64,000 bases of DNA, from positions 2,456,501 through 2,520,500 of the forward strand of contig NZ_CP024311.1 in the NCBI RefSeq assembly GCF_002944315.1, written 5' to 3'. The notes under the pieces were generated by a model. The model was not told the origin of the DNA. It ran no database searches and was given only the letters and a program-made list of their open reading frames with translations. Each line of letters opens with the position of its first letter. Positions within the stretch are counted from its first letter, which is position 1. The position numbers and the translations under genes are program-made. This document shows positions 17,145-25,385 of the stretch, in pieces. This stretch comes from Rhizobium sp. NXC24. Lineage in GTDB: Bacteria > Pseudomonadota > Alphaproteobacteria > Rhizobiales > Rhizobiaceae.

Positions 17145-18047
17145 TTAACCTCGAACCGGTGCCCCAGCAGTTCCCAGCATGCCGACCCAGGCGCCCGGCG
17201 CCATGCCGAACGCCTTCTTGAAATGCCGTGTCAGATGGCTTTGATCCGCAAACCCAGTGGCCGCAGCGACTTCGGCGATCGGCTCGCCATCGGCGATCAT
17301 TCCTTTCGCCCGTTGCAGCCGCCGCATCAGCAGGAAGCGATGCGGGCTGGTGGCAAAAGCGGCGCGGAAATGCCGTGAGAGCGCAAAGCGATCGAGGCCG
17401 GTGATTCGTTCCAGCTCCTGCGAGCGGACGCCGCGCATGGCATGCGCCTCTAGATAATCGCGCGCCGTCTTCACCTGGCCCCAGGCCACGCTGCCCAGCG
17501 GCTTCTGCGGCAGATGTGCATGCGAAGCGAGCCCCGCAGCCACCCGTGAGACAAAATCATCGACAAAGAGTTCATCCAGCTCGCGGTCGAGCTCGCCGAG
17601 GGCGGCCAGCAGCAAGCCGGCCAGACGATCGTCCTCGACCACCGGGTCCTCGACAAAGGGCAGGCCAATGCGCGCGGCTTCCAGGCACTGCATCAGCATC
17701 GACGGTTCGAGATAAAGCATGCGGTAGAGCAAGCCGTCGTCGGTCGCAGCGCCGCCGTCGTGCAGCTCGTCCGGATGGAGGACGATCACCCTTCCCGGCA
17801 GGCTGTAGCGCCGTTCGCCGCGATAGCTGAAGGTCTGCACGCCGCGGATGGTGACGCCGAGCGCATAGGTATCGTGCCGGTGCGGCTCGAACGCATCACC
17901 ATGGAATTGCGCCTGAATACGCTCGATACCGGGGTAAGCGGGTGCGGAGACGATGCGGTTTGCTTCCGGCATCGTGCACGAACGTTCAAGACCTTCGAAG
18001 ATATGGCCGGCAACATCCTCGCGCAAAGGCTCATTCCCAGACTGCAT
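17145..18047 (-). CDS. AraC-family transcriptional regulator
   Basis: About 300 residues. The N-terminal cupin-like sensing domain (HGDAFEPHRHDTYALGVTIRG, then RRYSLPGRVIVLHPDELHDG) is followed by two helix-turn-helix motifs of the AraC type (LERITGLDRFALSRHFRAAF ~215-235, then IAEVAAATGFADQSHLTRHFKKAFG ~262-286). Start is uncertain: ATG 18047 is used, GTG 18059 is possible, and ATG 17972 (MPEANRIV) would leave a normal promoter gap. It is divergent from the DUF2000 gene with almost no space between, so it may control that gene as well as itself. Its 3' end faces the ABC operon, 17 bases away. Confidence 0.88.
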   Translation of the reverse strand: MQSGNEPLREDVAGHIFEGLERSCTMPEANRIVSAPAYPGIERIQAQFHGDAFEPHRHDTYALGVTIRGVQTFSYRGERRYSLPGRVIVLHPDELHDGGAATDDGLLYRMLYLEPSMLMQCLEAARIGLPFVEDPVVEDDRLAGLLLAALGELDRELDELFVDDFVSRVAAGLASHAHLPQKPLGSVAWGQVKTARDYLEAHAMRGVRSQELERITGLDRFALSRHFRAAFATSPHRFLLMRRLQRAKGMIADGEPIAEVAAATGFADQSHLTRHFKKAFGMAPGAWVGMLGTAGAPVRG

Positions 18048-18061
18048 AAGAGAGATCACCC

Positions 18062-18469
18062 ATGTTCAATACCAAAATCGCGATCGTTCTGCGAAGCAAT
18101 CTTGAATCCTGGCAGAAACTGAACGTGACTGCTTTCCTGGCGACCGGCATTGCCGGGCAATTTCCTGACATGATCGGCGAACCCTATCGCGATCGCGCCG
18201 GCAACCTCTACAACGCGCTATCGATCCAGCCGATGATCGTATTGTCGGCCAACGAAGAAACCATGAGCACGATTCATCGCCGCTCGCTGGAGCGCAACGT
18301 CACCTCCTCGATCTTCATCGAGGAAATGTTCTCAACCGGCCACGATGTCGCCAATCGCGCCGTCTTCTCCGAATTTACGCCTGAGGACGCCAAGGTGGTT
18401 GGCATCGCGCTGCGCGCGGACAAGAAGATCGTCGACAAGATCACCAAAGGCGCGACGATGCACTCGTGA
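18062..18469 (+). CDS. DUF2000 family protein
   Basis: 135 residues. FNTKIAIVLRSNLESWQKLNVTAFL at the start, IGEPYRDRAGNLYNALSIQPMIVLSA in the middle and VVGIALRADKKIVDKITKGA at the end match the DUF2000 family, a ferredoxin-like PTH2-type fold of unknown function. No signal peptide or membrane span. GAGAG precedes the ATG. The divergent AraC regulator is the probable controller, as DUF2000 genes are often found beside AraC genes. No reaction can be assigned. Confidence 0.82.
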   Translation: MFNTKIAIVLRSNLESWQKLNVTAFLATGIAGQFPDMIGEPYRDRAGNLYNALSIQPMIVLSANEETMSTIHRRSLERNVTSSIFIEEMFSTGHDVANRAVFSEFTPEDAKVVGIALRADKKIVDKITKGATMHS

Positions 18470-18480
18470 ACGGGCAGCGG

Positions 18481-18524
18481 TCAAACAAAACGGCCGGGTC
18501 GCAAAACCCGGCCGTCCTTGTTTG
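18481..18524. terminator. Bidirectional terminator between DUF2000 gene and OmpA lipoprotein gene
   Basis: ACGGCCGGGT (18490-18499) and ACCCGGCCGT (18506-18515) form a perfect 10-bp stem with a 6-base loop. Outer CAAACA/TTGTTTG extends the pairing. It lies between convergent genes and could stop both. Confidence 0.8.
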
Positions 18525-18539
18525 AAGGTCTACGTCAGA

Positions 18540-19208
18540 TCAGCCGTTTTGGGTAATGGGCGCGATCTGGATTTCGACGCGACGGTTCTGCGCACGGCCG
18601 GCTTCGCTGGCGTTGGTGGCGACCGGCTGGCTCGGGCCGAAGCCGACGGCAGACATGCGGCGCTGGTCGATGCCCTGGCTGCCGAGATAGCTGGCAACCG
18701 AATCGGCGCGGCGTTCGGACAGTTCCTGGTTATGCTGCAGGCTGCCGGTCGAATCCGTATGGCCGTTGACGTCGATCAGCGTGCGGTTGAACTTGCGAAG
18801 CACGATCGCGACCGAATTCAGCGTCGGATCGAATTCCGGCTTGATCGCATCCTGGTCGATGTCGAAGGTAATGGCCGACGGCATATTGAGGATGATGCGG
18901 TCGCCGACGCGCGTTACGGAGACGCCAGTACCCTGCAACTGCGCGCGCAGCTCGGATTCCTGCTGGTCCATGTAATTGCCGATGCCGGCACCCGCAAGCG
19001 CACCGACGCCGGCGCCGATCAGCGCAGCATTGCGGCGCGATGCCGGCGAGTGGCCGATGAGAAGACCGGCAACCGCACCAACGCCGGCACCGATCGCGGC
19101 GCCTCCCGCCGTGTTGGATACTTTCTGCTCTCCCGTATAGGGATCGGTTGTCGTACATGCATTGAGAAAGGCTGCCGAGACGGCAAGGATGGCAAATTTC
19201 TTGATCAT
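18540..19208 (-). CDS. OmpA-family lipoprotein with glycine-zipper segment
   Basis: 222 residues from ATG 19208 (GGAGAG upstream). A lipoprotein signal ends in the lipobox LNAC with acylated Cys18. A glycine-rich zipper region follows (AAIGAGVGAVAGLLIG and ALIGAGVGALAGAGIG, ~37-75). The C-terminal OmpA/MotB peptidoglycan-binding domain includes INGHTDST-like DVNGHTDSTG, QELSERRADSVASYL and NRRVEI. It should anchor the outer membrane to peptidoglycan, like YiaD/Pal proteins. The 47 codons upstream of this start read as non-coding. Monocistronic between terminator and flagellin gene. Confidence 0.9.
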   Translation of the reverse strand: MIKKFAILAVSAAFLNACTTTDPYTGEQKVSNTAGGAAIGAGVGAVAGLLIGHSPASRRNAALIGAGVGALAGAGIGNYMDQQESELRAQLQGTGVSVTRVGDRIILNMPSAITFDIDQDAIKPEFDPTLNSVAIVLRKFNRTLIDVNGHTDSTGSLQHNQELSERRADSVASYLGSQGIDQRRMSAVGFGPSQPVATNASEAGRAQNRRVEIQIAPITQNG

Positions 19209-19403
19209 AGAATCGTCGCTCTCCGGTTCGATGGTCCGCAGCAGATATGAAGCATTGCGGCAATATGATGAAATATAATTTTCGTCCACCCGCGGCCGGG
19301 CTGCCCGGCCACTATTCTGGAGCGTTTTCTTCCAAACTAACCAGTTCAAGGAGATTGGATCCGCTCCGCCGATCTATTCCCCTTGAAATCCAGGCTTCCG
19401 CCG

Positions 19404-20417
19404 TCAGAGGTTTTGGAAGAGTTGTCTCACCGTATCGTAGCTGGCATTGGCAATCGACAATGATTGCAATCCCAGTTGCTGCTGCGTCTGCAGCGCCAAT
19501 ACCCTGCTTGATTGCCTCTCCATGTCGGCATCGACCAGCTTGCCGACGCCACTCGTCAGCGAATCGCTGAGATTGCTGGCAAATTGGTTTTGCAGACTGA
19601 CGCGCGTTTCCAACGAGCCGAAGGCCGATCCTATCGTGTTCAGTTGGTGCAGCATGGCGGTGACGGTGTTGACCATGTCGGTCACGGCGCCCTGTGTCGT
19701 ATTGGCGTCGAGCGAGATTTCCACCTGCCCGCTGGTATCGCCATTTTTACTGCCGATCAGCACATAGTTCTCGGCTGCCCCCGCTTCCGTTGCAAAAGCC
19801 GTGGAGGTGAGCACGCCATAGCCGCCCGTGCCGCTTGACTGATCGTCGATCAGATATCGTGCATCCGTCGATACGATGGGGCCGCTGGTCGAGCCGACAC
19901 CCTCATAGTTCAGCATGCCGATCGAAACCGTGCCATCGGTGTGGCGGATGAGGGAGCCCGGGATCTCGTGTGGCTCGGTCGGATCGTCACCGTTCTGCAG
20001 CACGACCCAGTTGACGCCGTTGAAGCTCGTCGACTCGCCGACGCTGCGAAGCTGGTCCTTAAGTTCGGAGATTTCGTCGTTGAGCTTGGTCTTATCGACA
20101 CTGCCCTCATAGCCAGTCACCAGCTTCGATCGGATCTGAGTGACGATATCGATTGCGCTGGTGATGCCCGTGGAGGCGGTGCTGACCGTGGCAGCAGCAA
20201 GCCCCAGCGCATCCTGCACGGCCGAGACGGCGCCAATATCGGTGCGCGTCAATGTCGAGATCGTCCAGTAAGTGGCGTTGTCCTTAGCGGTCTGCACACG
20301 CAGACCGGATGACATCTGACGCTGTGCGACATTCAGATCCGCCTGTGTGTTTCGAAGGACTTCAAGGGCTGTTTTGACAGGGGAACTTACCCTTATGAAG
20401 GTCGAAAAAATACTCAC
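19404..20417 (-). CDS. Divergent, isolated flagellin-family protein
   Basis: 337 residues from GTG 20417 (VSIFSTFIRVSSPVKTALEVL), which has GGAG nine bases upstream. Typical flagellin N-terminal D1 helices follow: LNVAQRQMSSGLRVQTAKDN and AVQDALGLAAATVSTASTG. The C-terminal D1/D0 helices are also clear: LVDADMERQSSRVLALQTQQQLGLQ, then SIANASYDTVRQLFQ. The extreme N-terminus departs from the usual rhizobial start (MTSI-TN-AAM-AL-TLR), keeping only parts. The open frame continues upstream without resembling flagellin. No other flagellar gene is near, so it may be an accessory or decayed filament subunit. The start is the least secure part. Confidence 0.82.
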   Translation of the reverse strand: MSIFSTFIRVSSPVKTALEVLRNTQADLNVAQRQMSSGLRVQTAKDNATYWTISTLTRTDIGAVSAVQDALGLAAATVSTASTGITSAIDIVTQIRSKLVTGYEGSVDKTKLNDEISELKDQLRSVGESTSFNGVNWVVLQNGDDPTEPHEIPGSLIRHTDGTVSIGMLNYEGVGSTSGPIVSTDARYLIDDQSSGTGGYGVLTSTAFATEAGAAENYVLIGSKNGDTSGQVEISLDANTTQGAVTDMVNTVTAMLHQLNTIGSAFGSLETRVSLQNQFASNLSDSLTSGVGKLVDADMERQSSRVLALQTQQQLGLQSLSIANASYDTVRQLFQNL

Positions 20418-20529
20418 GACACAGGACTCCGGACGCAACGATACACAACAGATACATGAAGACATTGGAACCATGCCGCGGGCGCTCATGCGCGCGGGCC
20501 AACCGAAGTCGGCGAAGGTGGAGTCCGGC

Positions 20530-20568
20530 AAAAAAACAGCGCCTGAAACTCGAGCGGTTACAGGCGCT
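20530..20568 (-). terminator. Rho-independent terminator upstream of the flagellin gene
   Basis: AGCGCCTG (20538-20545) and CAGGCGCT (20561-20568) form a perfect 8-bp stem. Read on the minus strand it is followed by GTTTTTTT. No annotated minus-strand gene ends here, so it terminates an unannotated short transcript or acts in the flagellin leader. Confidence 0.7.
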
Positions 20569-20872
20569 ATGATTAGCAATCATGCTTAAGAAAGCGATAA
20601 TGGAAACTGGCAATTTACCATAAATCGCCCTCGATCAGAAAATCGTTATCGCGTTCAGGTTGCGATCATTCCGCCGCCCGGAGCCTGGCCGCCTTCGCAC
20701 GCAATGCCGCTTCCTACATCTCTTCATGCAGCCGCCGCTCCGTTGAACAACAAGCCGCAGGAACTGCGAGACAGTCCCTTGAAAGGCTAACAACCCAAGA
20801 AATGTGCACTTTTTGTTCTATTTCCCGGCCGTTTCTTTTGCCTTTCAGGGCAGAATCATTACATTGAGCCGC
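20569..20872. other. Intergenic region, possible short minus-strand transcript
   Basis: About 300 bases between the orphan terminator and the helicase gene. I see no supported protein gene. The helicase promoter must lie here on the plus strand. A minus-strand small RNA ending at 20530 would also start here; no strong -35/-10 pair was found. Confidence 0.35.
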
Positions 20873-23335
20873 ATGACCATCGGACATGACGACATTCCCT
20901 TCTTTGACGAGGAGCCGGAGCACGCGGCGCCGCGTCGGCCTGCCCCTGCCCCCAGCGCCGGTGGCGGTATTGCGGCCCGCGCCATGGCGGCGCGCGACAG
21001 CGGCCGCCGCCCTGACTATCTCGCTGGCCTCAATCCGGAACAGGCGGAAGCGGTCGAGACGCTGGATGGGCCCGTGCTGGTGCTCGCCGGCGCCGGCACC
21101 GGCAAGACGCGGGTGCTGACGACCCGCATCGCCCATATCCTTTCCACCAACCGTGCCTTCCCCTCTCAGATCCTCGCCGTTACCTTCACCAACAAGGCCG
21201 CGCGCGAGATGAAGGAGCGTATCGCCCTCCTCGTCGGCGGCGCGGTCGAAGGCATGCCCTGGCTCGGCACTTTCCATTCGATAGGCGTCAAGCTGCTGCG
21301 CCGTCATTCCGAGCTGGTCGGCCTCTCCTCGAGCTTCACCATTCTCGACACTGACGATGTCGTGCGCCTGATCAAGCAATTGATCCAGGCGGAGGGGCTG
21401 GACGACAAGCGTTGGCCCGCCAAGCAATTTGCCGGGATGATCGACACCTGGAAGAACAAGGGCCTTGGCCCGGCCGATATTCCGGAAGGCGATGCGCGCG
21501 CCTTTGCCAATGGCAAGGGACGCGACCTCTATACCGCGTATCAGGCCCGCTTGAAGACGCTGAACGCCTGCGACTTCGGCGACCTTTTGCTGCATCCGAT
21601 CAATATGTTCCGTCAGAATCCTGATATATTGAAGGATTATCACCAGCGGTTCCGCTACATCCTCGTCGACGAATATCAGGACACCAACACCGCTCAATAT
21701 ATGTGGCTGCGTTTACTGGCGCAGCGGCAAAAGGGCGAGCTGCAGAATGTCTGCTGCGTCGGTGACGACGACCAGTCGATCTACGGCTGGCGCGGCGCTG
21801 AGGTGGACAACATCCTGCGTTTCGAAAAGGATTTTCCCGGCGCCAAGGTCATCAAACTGGAGCGCAATTACCGCTCTACCGAGCATATTCTCGGCGCGGC
21901 CGCACATCTCATCGCCCATAATGAGGGCCGACTTGGCAAGACACTATTCACTGACCGCTCCGATCCCGACGACATCAAGGTGCAGGTGCACGCCTCCTGG
22001 GATTCCGAGGAGGAAGCCCGCGCGATCGGCGAGGAGATCGAGCAGCTTCAGCGCAACAAGCACAATCTCAACGACATGGCGATCCTCGTGCGCGCCTCAT
22101 TCCAGATGCGTGAATTCGAAGACCGCTTCGTTACGCTCGGCCTGAACTACCGCGTCGTTGGCGGCCCTCGCTTCTACGAACGCCTCGAAATCCGCGATGC
22201 CATGGCCTATTTCCGCCTCGTCTGCCAGCCGGCCGACGACCTCGCCTTCGAACGCATCATCAATACGCCGAAGCGCGGCCTCGGCGACACCACCGTGCGC
22301 GCGCTGCACGATTACGCCCGTGTCCGCGACATTCCGATGCTGGCGGCAGCGGCCGATATCATCGAAACGGACGAAATGAAGCCGAAGGCGCGCAAGGCGC
22401 TGTTCGACGTCGTGCAATCCTTCCGCCGCTGGCAGGGACTGCTTGAAAACACCCCGCATACCGAGCTTGCCGAGCAGATTCTCGAAGAGTCCGGCTATAC
22501 CGACATGTGGAAGAATGACAAATCGGCGGAAGCACCCGGACGGCTGGAAAACCTGAAGGAACTCATCCGCTCGATGGAAAGCTTCGAATCCATGCGCGGC
22601 TTCCTCGAACACGTAGCCCTCGTCATGGACGCCGAGCAGAACGAGGATCTGGACGCAGTCTCGATCATGACGCTGCACTCCGCCAAGGGCTTGGAATTCG
22701 ACACCGTCTTCCTGCCTGGCTGGGAGGAAGGCCTGTTTCCACACCAGCGCTCGCTCGACGAAAGCGGCCGCGCCGGCCTGGAGGAAGAACGCCGCCTCGC
22801 CTATGTCGGCCTCACCCGCGCCAAGCGCCGCTGCCACATTTGGTTCGTCTCCAACCGCCGCATCCACGGCCTCTGGCAATCGACCATCCCTTCCCGCTTT
22901 CTCGACGAACTGCCGGAAACCCATGTCGAAGTGGCCGAGATGGAGCAATCTTACGGCGGTTACGGCCGCGGCGGCTATGGCCAGTCGCGCTTCGACAAGG
23001 CCGACCCTTTCGCCAACTCCTATTCCACTCCCGGCTGGAAACGCGCCCAGGCCAACAAGACCGACGCCACCCGCGACAATTGGGGCTCCCGCTCCGGCCA
23101 CGCCGTCGAACGCATCGGCTACGGCGAAAGCGGCCCCAAAACCCGCACCATCGACGGCGAACTCGTCGCCAAATCCACCTCCACCGAACCCTCTAAATTT
23201 GCGATCGGCGACCGCGTCTTCCACATAAAGTTTGGGAACGGCAATGTTTCCGAGATCGAAGGGAACAAGCTGACGATCGATTTCGATCGGGCTGGGCAGA
23301 AAAGGGTGCTGGATGGGTTTGTGGAGAGGGTTTGA
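20873..23335 (+). CDS. pcrA: ATP-dependent DNA helicase, UvrD/PcrA family
   Basis: 820-residue superfamily 1A helicase. Motifs in order: LNPEQAEAVE (Q motif, ~52), Walker A AGAGTGKTRVL (~71-81), motif Ia VTFTNKAAREMKERI, motif II VDEYQDTN, motif III VGDDDQSIYGWRGAE, motif IV LERNYRST, motif V MTLHSAKGLEFD and motif VI RRLAYVGLTRAKR. The last ~60 residues (IGDRVFHIKFGNGNVSEIEG) are the Tudor-like PcrA C-terminal domain that binds RNA polymerase. Works in nucleotide excision and mismatch repair and in clearing replication/transcription conflicts. ATG 20873 (MTIGHDDIPFF) is the sensible start. Named pcrA for its C-terminal domain; uvrD would be equally valid. Confidence 0.95.
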   Translation: MTIGHDDIPFFDEEPEHAAPRRPAPAPSAGGGIAARAMAARDSGRRPDYLAGLNPEQAEAVETLDGPVLVLAGAGTGKTRVLTTRIAHILSTNRAFPSQILAVTFTNKAAREMKERIALLVGGAVEGMPWLGTFHSIGVKLLRRHSELVGLSSSFTILDTDDVVRLIKQLIQAEGLDDKRWPAKQFAGMIDTWKNKGLGPADIPEGDARAFANGKGRDLYTAYQARLKTLNACDFGDLLLHPINMFRQNPDILKDYHQRFRYILVDEYQDTNTAQYMWLRLLAQRQKGELQNVCCVGDDDQSIYGWRGAEVDNILRFEKDFPGAKVIKLERNYRSTEHILGAAAHLIAHNEGRLGKTLFTDRSDPDDIKVQVHASWDSEEEARAIGEEIEQLQRNKHNLNDMAILVRASFQMREFEDRFVTLGLNYRVVGGPRFYERLEIRDAMAYFRLVCQPADDLAFERIINTPKRGLGDTTVRALHDYARVRDIPMLAAAADIIETDEMKPKARKALFDVVQSFRRWQGLLENTPHTELAEQILEESGYTDMWKNDKSAEAPGRLENLKELIRSMESFESMRGFLEHVALVMDAEQNEDLDAVSIMTLHSAKGLEFDTVFLPGWEEGLFPHQRSLDESGRAGLEEERRLAYVGLTRAKRRCHIWFVSNRRIHGLWQSTIPSRFLDELPETHVEVAEMEQSYGGYGRGGYGQSRFDKADPFANSYSTPGWKRAQANKTDATRDNWGSRSGHAVERIGYGESGPKTRTIDGELVAKSTSTEPSKFAIGDRVFHIKFGNGNVSEIEGNKLTIDFDRAGQKRVLDGFVERV

Positions 23336-23401
23336 CGGTTGCGGTGGGCATCTGCCGCATCGATCATCTGCTTTGCCAACGCAATGCCCTTTGCCCCGGA
23401 G

Positions 23402-24271
23402 CTAGGGCACATGCTCCATCATGATTTGCGTGTGCAGCATCGGCGCTTCGCTTCCGAAGTAAGTCTTCAGTAGCGGCAGAAAATCGTCCGATAGATAAAA
23501 ATCCGTGAGCGCGCGGTCGACCACTAGGCGGAAGTCGGCATCGTCGCGCCTCAGGGCGATTGCATATGGTTCATGCGTGAACAGGCGATCGCCGACTTCA
23601 AGCAAGGACGGATCGTGCGCGCGCTGGGCCAAGCTCATGAGTATCACCCGATCGGCAAAATAGGCGTCGATCTTATGTTCCTCCAGCGCCTTAAGTCCGT
23701 CTTCGTGCGTGTCGAAATCGGCGATCCGGGTTTTCGACGTCTCGATGCTGCGCGCCTCGCGCAATATTGCGTCCGTCGTGGTGTTTGCGCGCACGCCGAT
23801 GACGCTGGTGGATGGAGCACGCTGGCTAACGGAACGAACGGCGGGCGTGTCGAGAAAAAGCGCGTGCAGATAGTCGGGCGAATCCTTGCGCAGCAGGGCG
23901 CTCGCTCCGGTCAGGAAGATCGGCTGTGAGAAATCGACAAGTTTCCGCCTCTCCAGATTGACGGTGATAGCCCCACAAAGCAGGTCGATCTGACCGTTCT
24001 TGACAGCGTCGAAACCATTGGCCAGCGTCATTTCTACATATTCGCGCTTCAACTGCGGAACCGCATGCTCGATTTCGTCCGCGACCTTCCCGCAGAGGTC
24101 GATGGCATATCCCGTCGGTTTTTCCTTCGGCTTGCTGGATGAAAACGGTGCCTCGTCGGCGATGTAGCCGATGCGCAGGGTTGTATGCTGGTGAAGCGTG
24201 TCGAGCGTCCCGGCGCTCGCTCCGCAGATCGAAAAGAAAACGGCAAGGCCCGTCAGCAGCAACCGTCTCAT
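23402..24271 (-). CDS. Solitary amino-acid-type periplasmic binding protein (family 3)
   Basis: 289 residues with an N-terminal signal peptide (LLLTGLAVFFSICGASA, cleavage ~20). TTLRIGYIADEAPFSS, KPTGYAIDLCGKVADEIE, VKNGQIDLLCGAITVNLERRKLVDFS and ALRRDDADFRLVVDRALTDFY follow. This is the SBP_bac_3 fold of polar amino-acid transporters. No permease or ATPase gene is adjacent, so it is either an orphan that shares another transporter or a sensor-like binding protein. Ligand unknown. Confidence 0.88.
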   Translation of the reverse strand: MRRLLLTGLAVFFSICGASAGTLDTLHQHTTLRIGYIADEAPFSSSKPKEKPTGYAIDLCGKVADEIEHAVPQLKREYVEMTLANGFDAVKNGQIDLLCGAITVNLERRKLVDFSQPIFLTGASALLRKDSPDYLHALFLDTPAVRSVSQRAPSTSVIGVRANTTTDAILREARSIETSKTRIADFDTHEDGLKALEEHKIDAYFADRVILMSLAQRAHDPSLLEVGDRLFTHEPYAIALRRDDADFRLVVDRALTDFYLSDDFLPLLKTYFGSEAPMLHTQIMMEHVP

Positions 24272-24680
24272 GCGCTTGGCCAGACCTGTATGCGGGGCAA
24301 CGGCACCAGCATTATCCTCGTCTCCGAAAAACGGATGATCGCAAGGGCTGAAAAGCAGATTATGGCTTCGCGTTCATTTGTCAATCGCGGACACCTCGGC
24401 GACGCTGGTTGGCAAGACACCTCAGTTTCCTGAGATTCACCAGGTATCTTCAATGTCCGGCACGTCACCGCGACCCGTCAGCAATCTCAACAGCGTGCGT
24501 TGCCACATGCCGCCCCAATTGTCCGGTGCACTTCAAGCATTCCCTGGCCCCCAAGCCACAAGCCCGCATAGCCCCTCGAAAACCATCGCGCTCCACCTTA
24601 TATTCAGTCTGAGCATTAAAAGCTTGATCCAACGCGCAACGCTTGGCATCGTGCAGTGCAACAGAGATGAAGGACAAGCC
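24272..24680. other. Intergenic region upstream of pncA
   Basis: About 410 bases between divergent genes. Part of it is open in the pncA frame but it does not resemble nicotinamidase. I see no gene, hairpin or strong promoter here. A sigma-54-like TGGCATC at 24644 has the wrong spacing. Confidence 0.4.
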
Positions 24681-25304
24681 ATGAAAGCGCTGCTGCTGAT
24701 CGATATCCAGAATGGCTTCTGCCCCGGCGGCAATCTGCCGGTGCCGGATGGGGATCAGGTGGCGCCTGTCGCCAACAGGCTGATCGACAGTGGCAAATAC
24801 GATCTGGTTCTTGCCTCCCAGGATTGGCATCCCCCCGGCCACGGCAGCTTCGCTTCCGCCCATCCCGGCAAGAAGCCCTTCGAAATGGGCATGCTCTCCG
24901 GCAAGCCGCAGATGATGTGGCCGGATCATTGCGTGCAGAATACCGAAGACGCCATGCTTCACCCTGAACTGAACCTCGACGGTATCGATTTCATCCAGCA
25001 GAAGGGTCAGAATCCGACTGTCGACAGCTATTCCGCCTTCCGCGACAATGATCATGCAGCCCTTACCGGTCTTGCCGAGCATTTGCGCGCCGAGGGTATT
25101 ACCCAACTCGACCTCTGCGGGCTGGCGACGGATTACTGCGTGAAATTCTCGGCTCTGGACGCCGTGGAGATGCTGCCGGGTGTAAAGGTCCGCTTCATCG
25201 AGGACGCCAGCCGCGGCATCGATCCGAACGGCGTCGAGGCCGCGATCAACGAAATGCGGGCGCGTGGCGTCGCCATTATCGACAGCAAAGAAGCGCTTGC
25301 CTAA
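24681..25304 (+). CDS. pncA: Nicotinamidase / pyrazinamidase
   Basis: 207-residue isochorismatase-fold hydrolase converting nicotinamide to nicotinate for NAD salvage. Catalytic residues: Asp8 in LLIDIQNGFCPGG, the Lys in the segment around ~113 (FIQQKGQNP), and Cys in LCGLATDYCVKFSALDA (~150). Metal ligands: Asp and His in SQDWHPPGHGSF (~51-62), followed by WPDHCVQ. ATG 24681 gives the normal family length. AAGGA lies eight bases upstream. Monocistronic as far as can be seen. Confidence 0.95.
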   Translation: MKALLLIDIQNGFCPGGNLPVPDGDQVAPVANRLIDSGKYDLVLASQDWHPPGHGSFASAHPGKKPFEMGMLSGKPQMMWPDHCVQNTEDAMLHPELNLDGIDFIQQKGQNPTVDSYSAFRDNDHAALTGLAEHLRAEGITQLDLCGLATDYCVKFSALDAVEMLPGVKVRFIEDASRGIDPNGVEAAINEMRARGVAIIDSKEALA

Positions 25305-25385
25305 AATTCCTCCTATCAGGCTAAACCTTCCCTAAAGAAAATAGCGCAAGCTGTTCCCGGTATTGAAGATATTGGGACATTTCGC

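Noticed and set aside
19294..19310. GGCCGGG-CTG-CCCGGCC hairpin between flagellin and OmpA genes as a terminator
   Set aside because: Strong stem but no T run on either side; kept only as a possible stable hairpin.
24644..24660. Possible sigma-54 promoter TGGCATCGTGCAGTGC before pncA
   Set aside because: The GG and GC are 11 bases apart instead of 10 and the -12 element is AGTGC, not TTGC.
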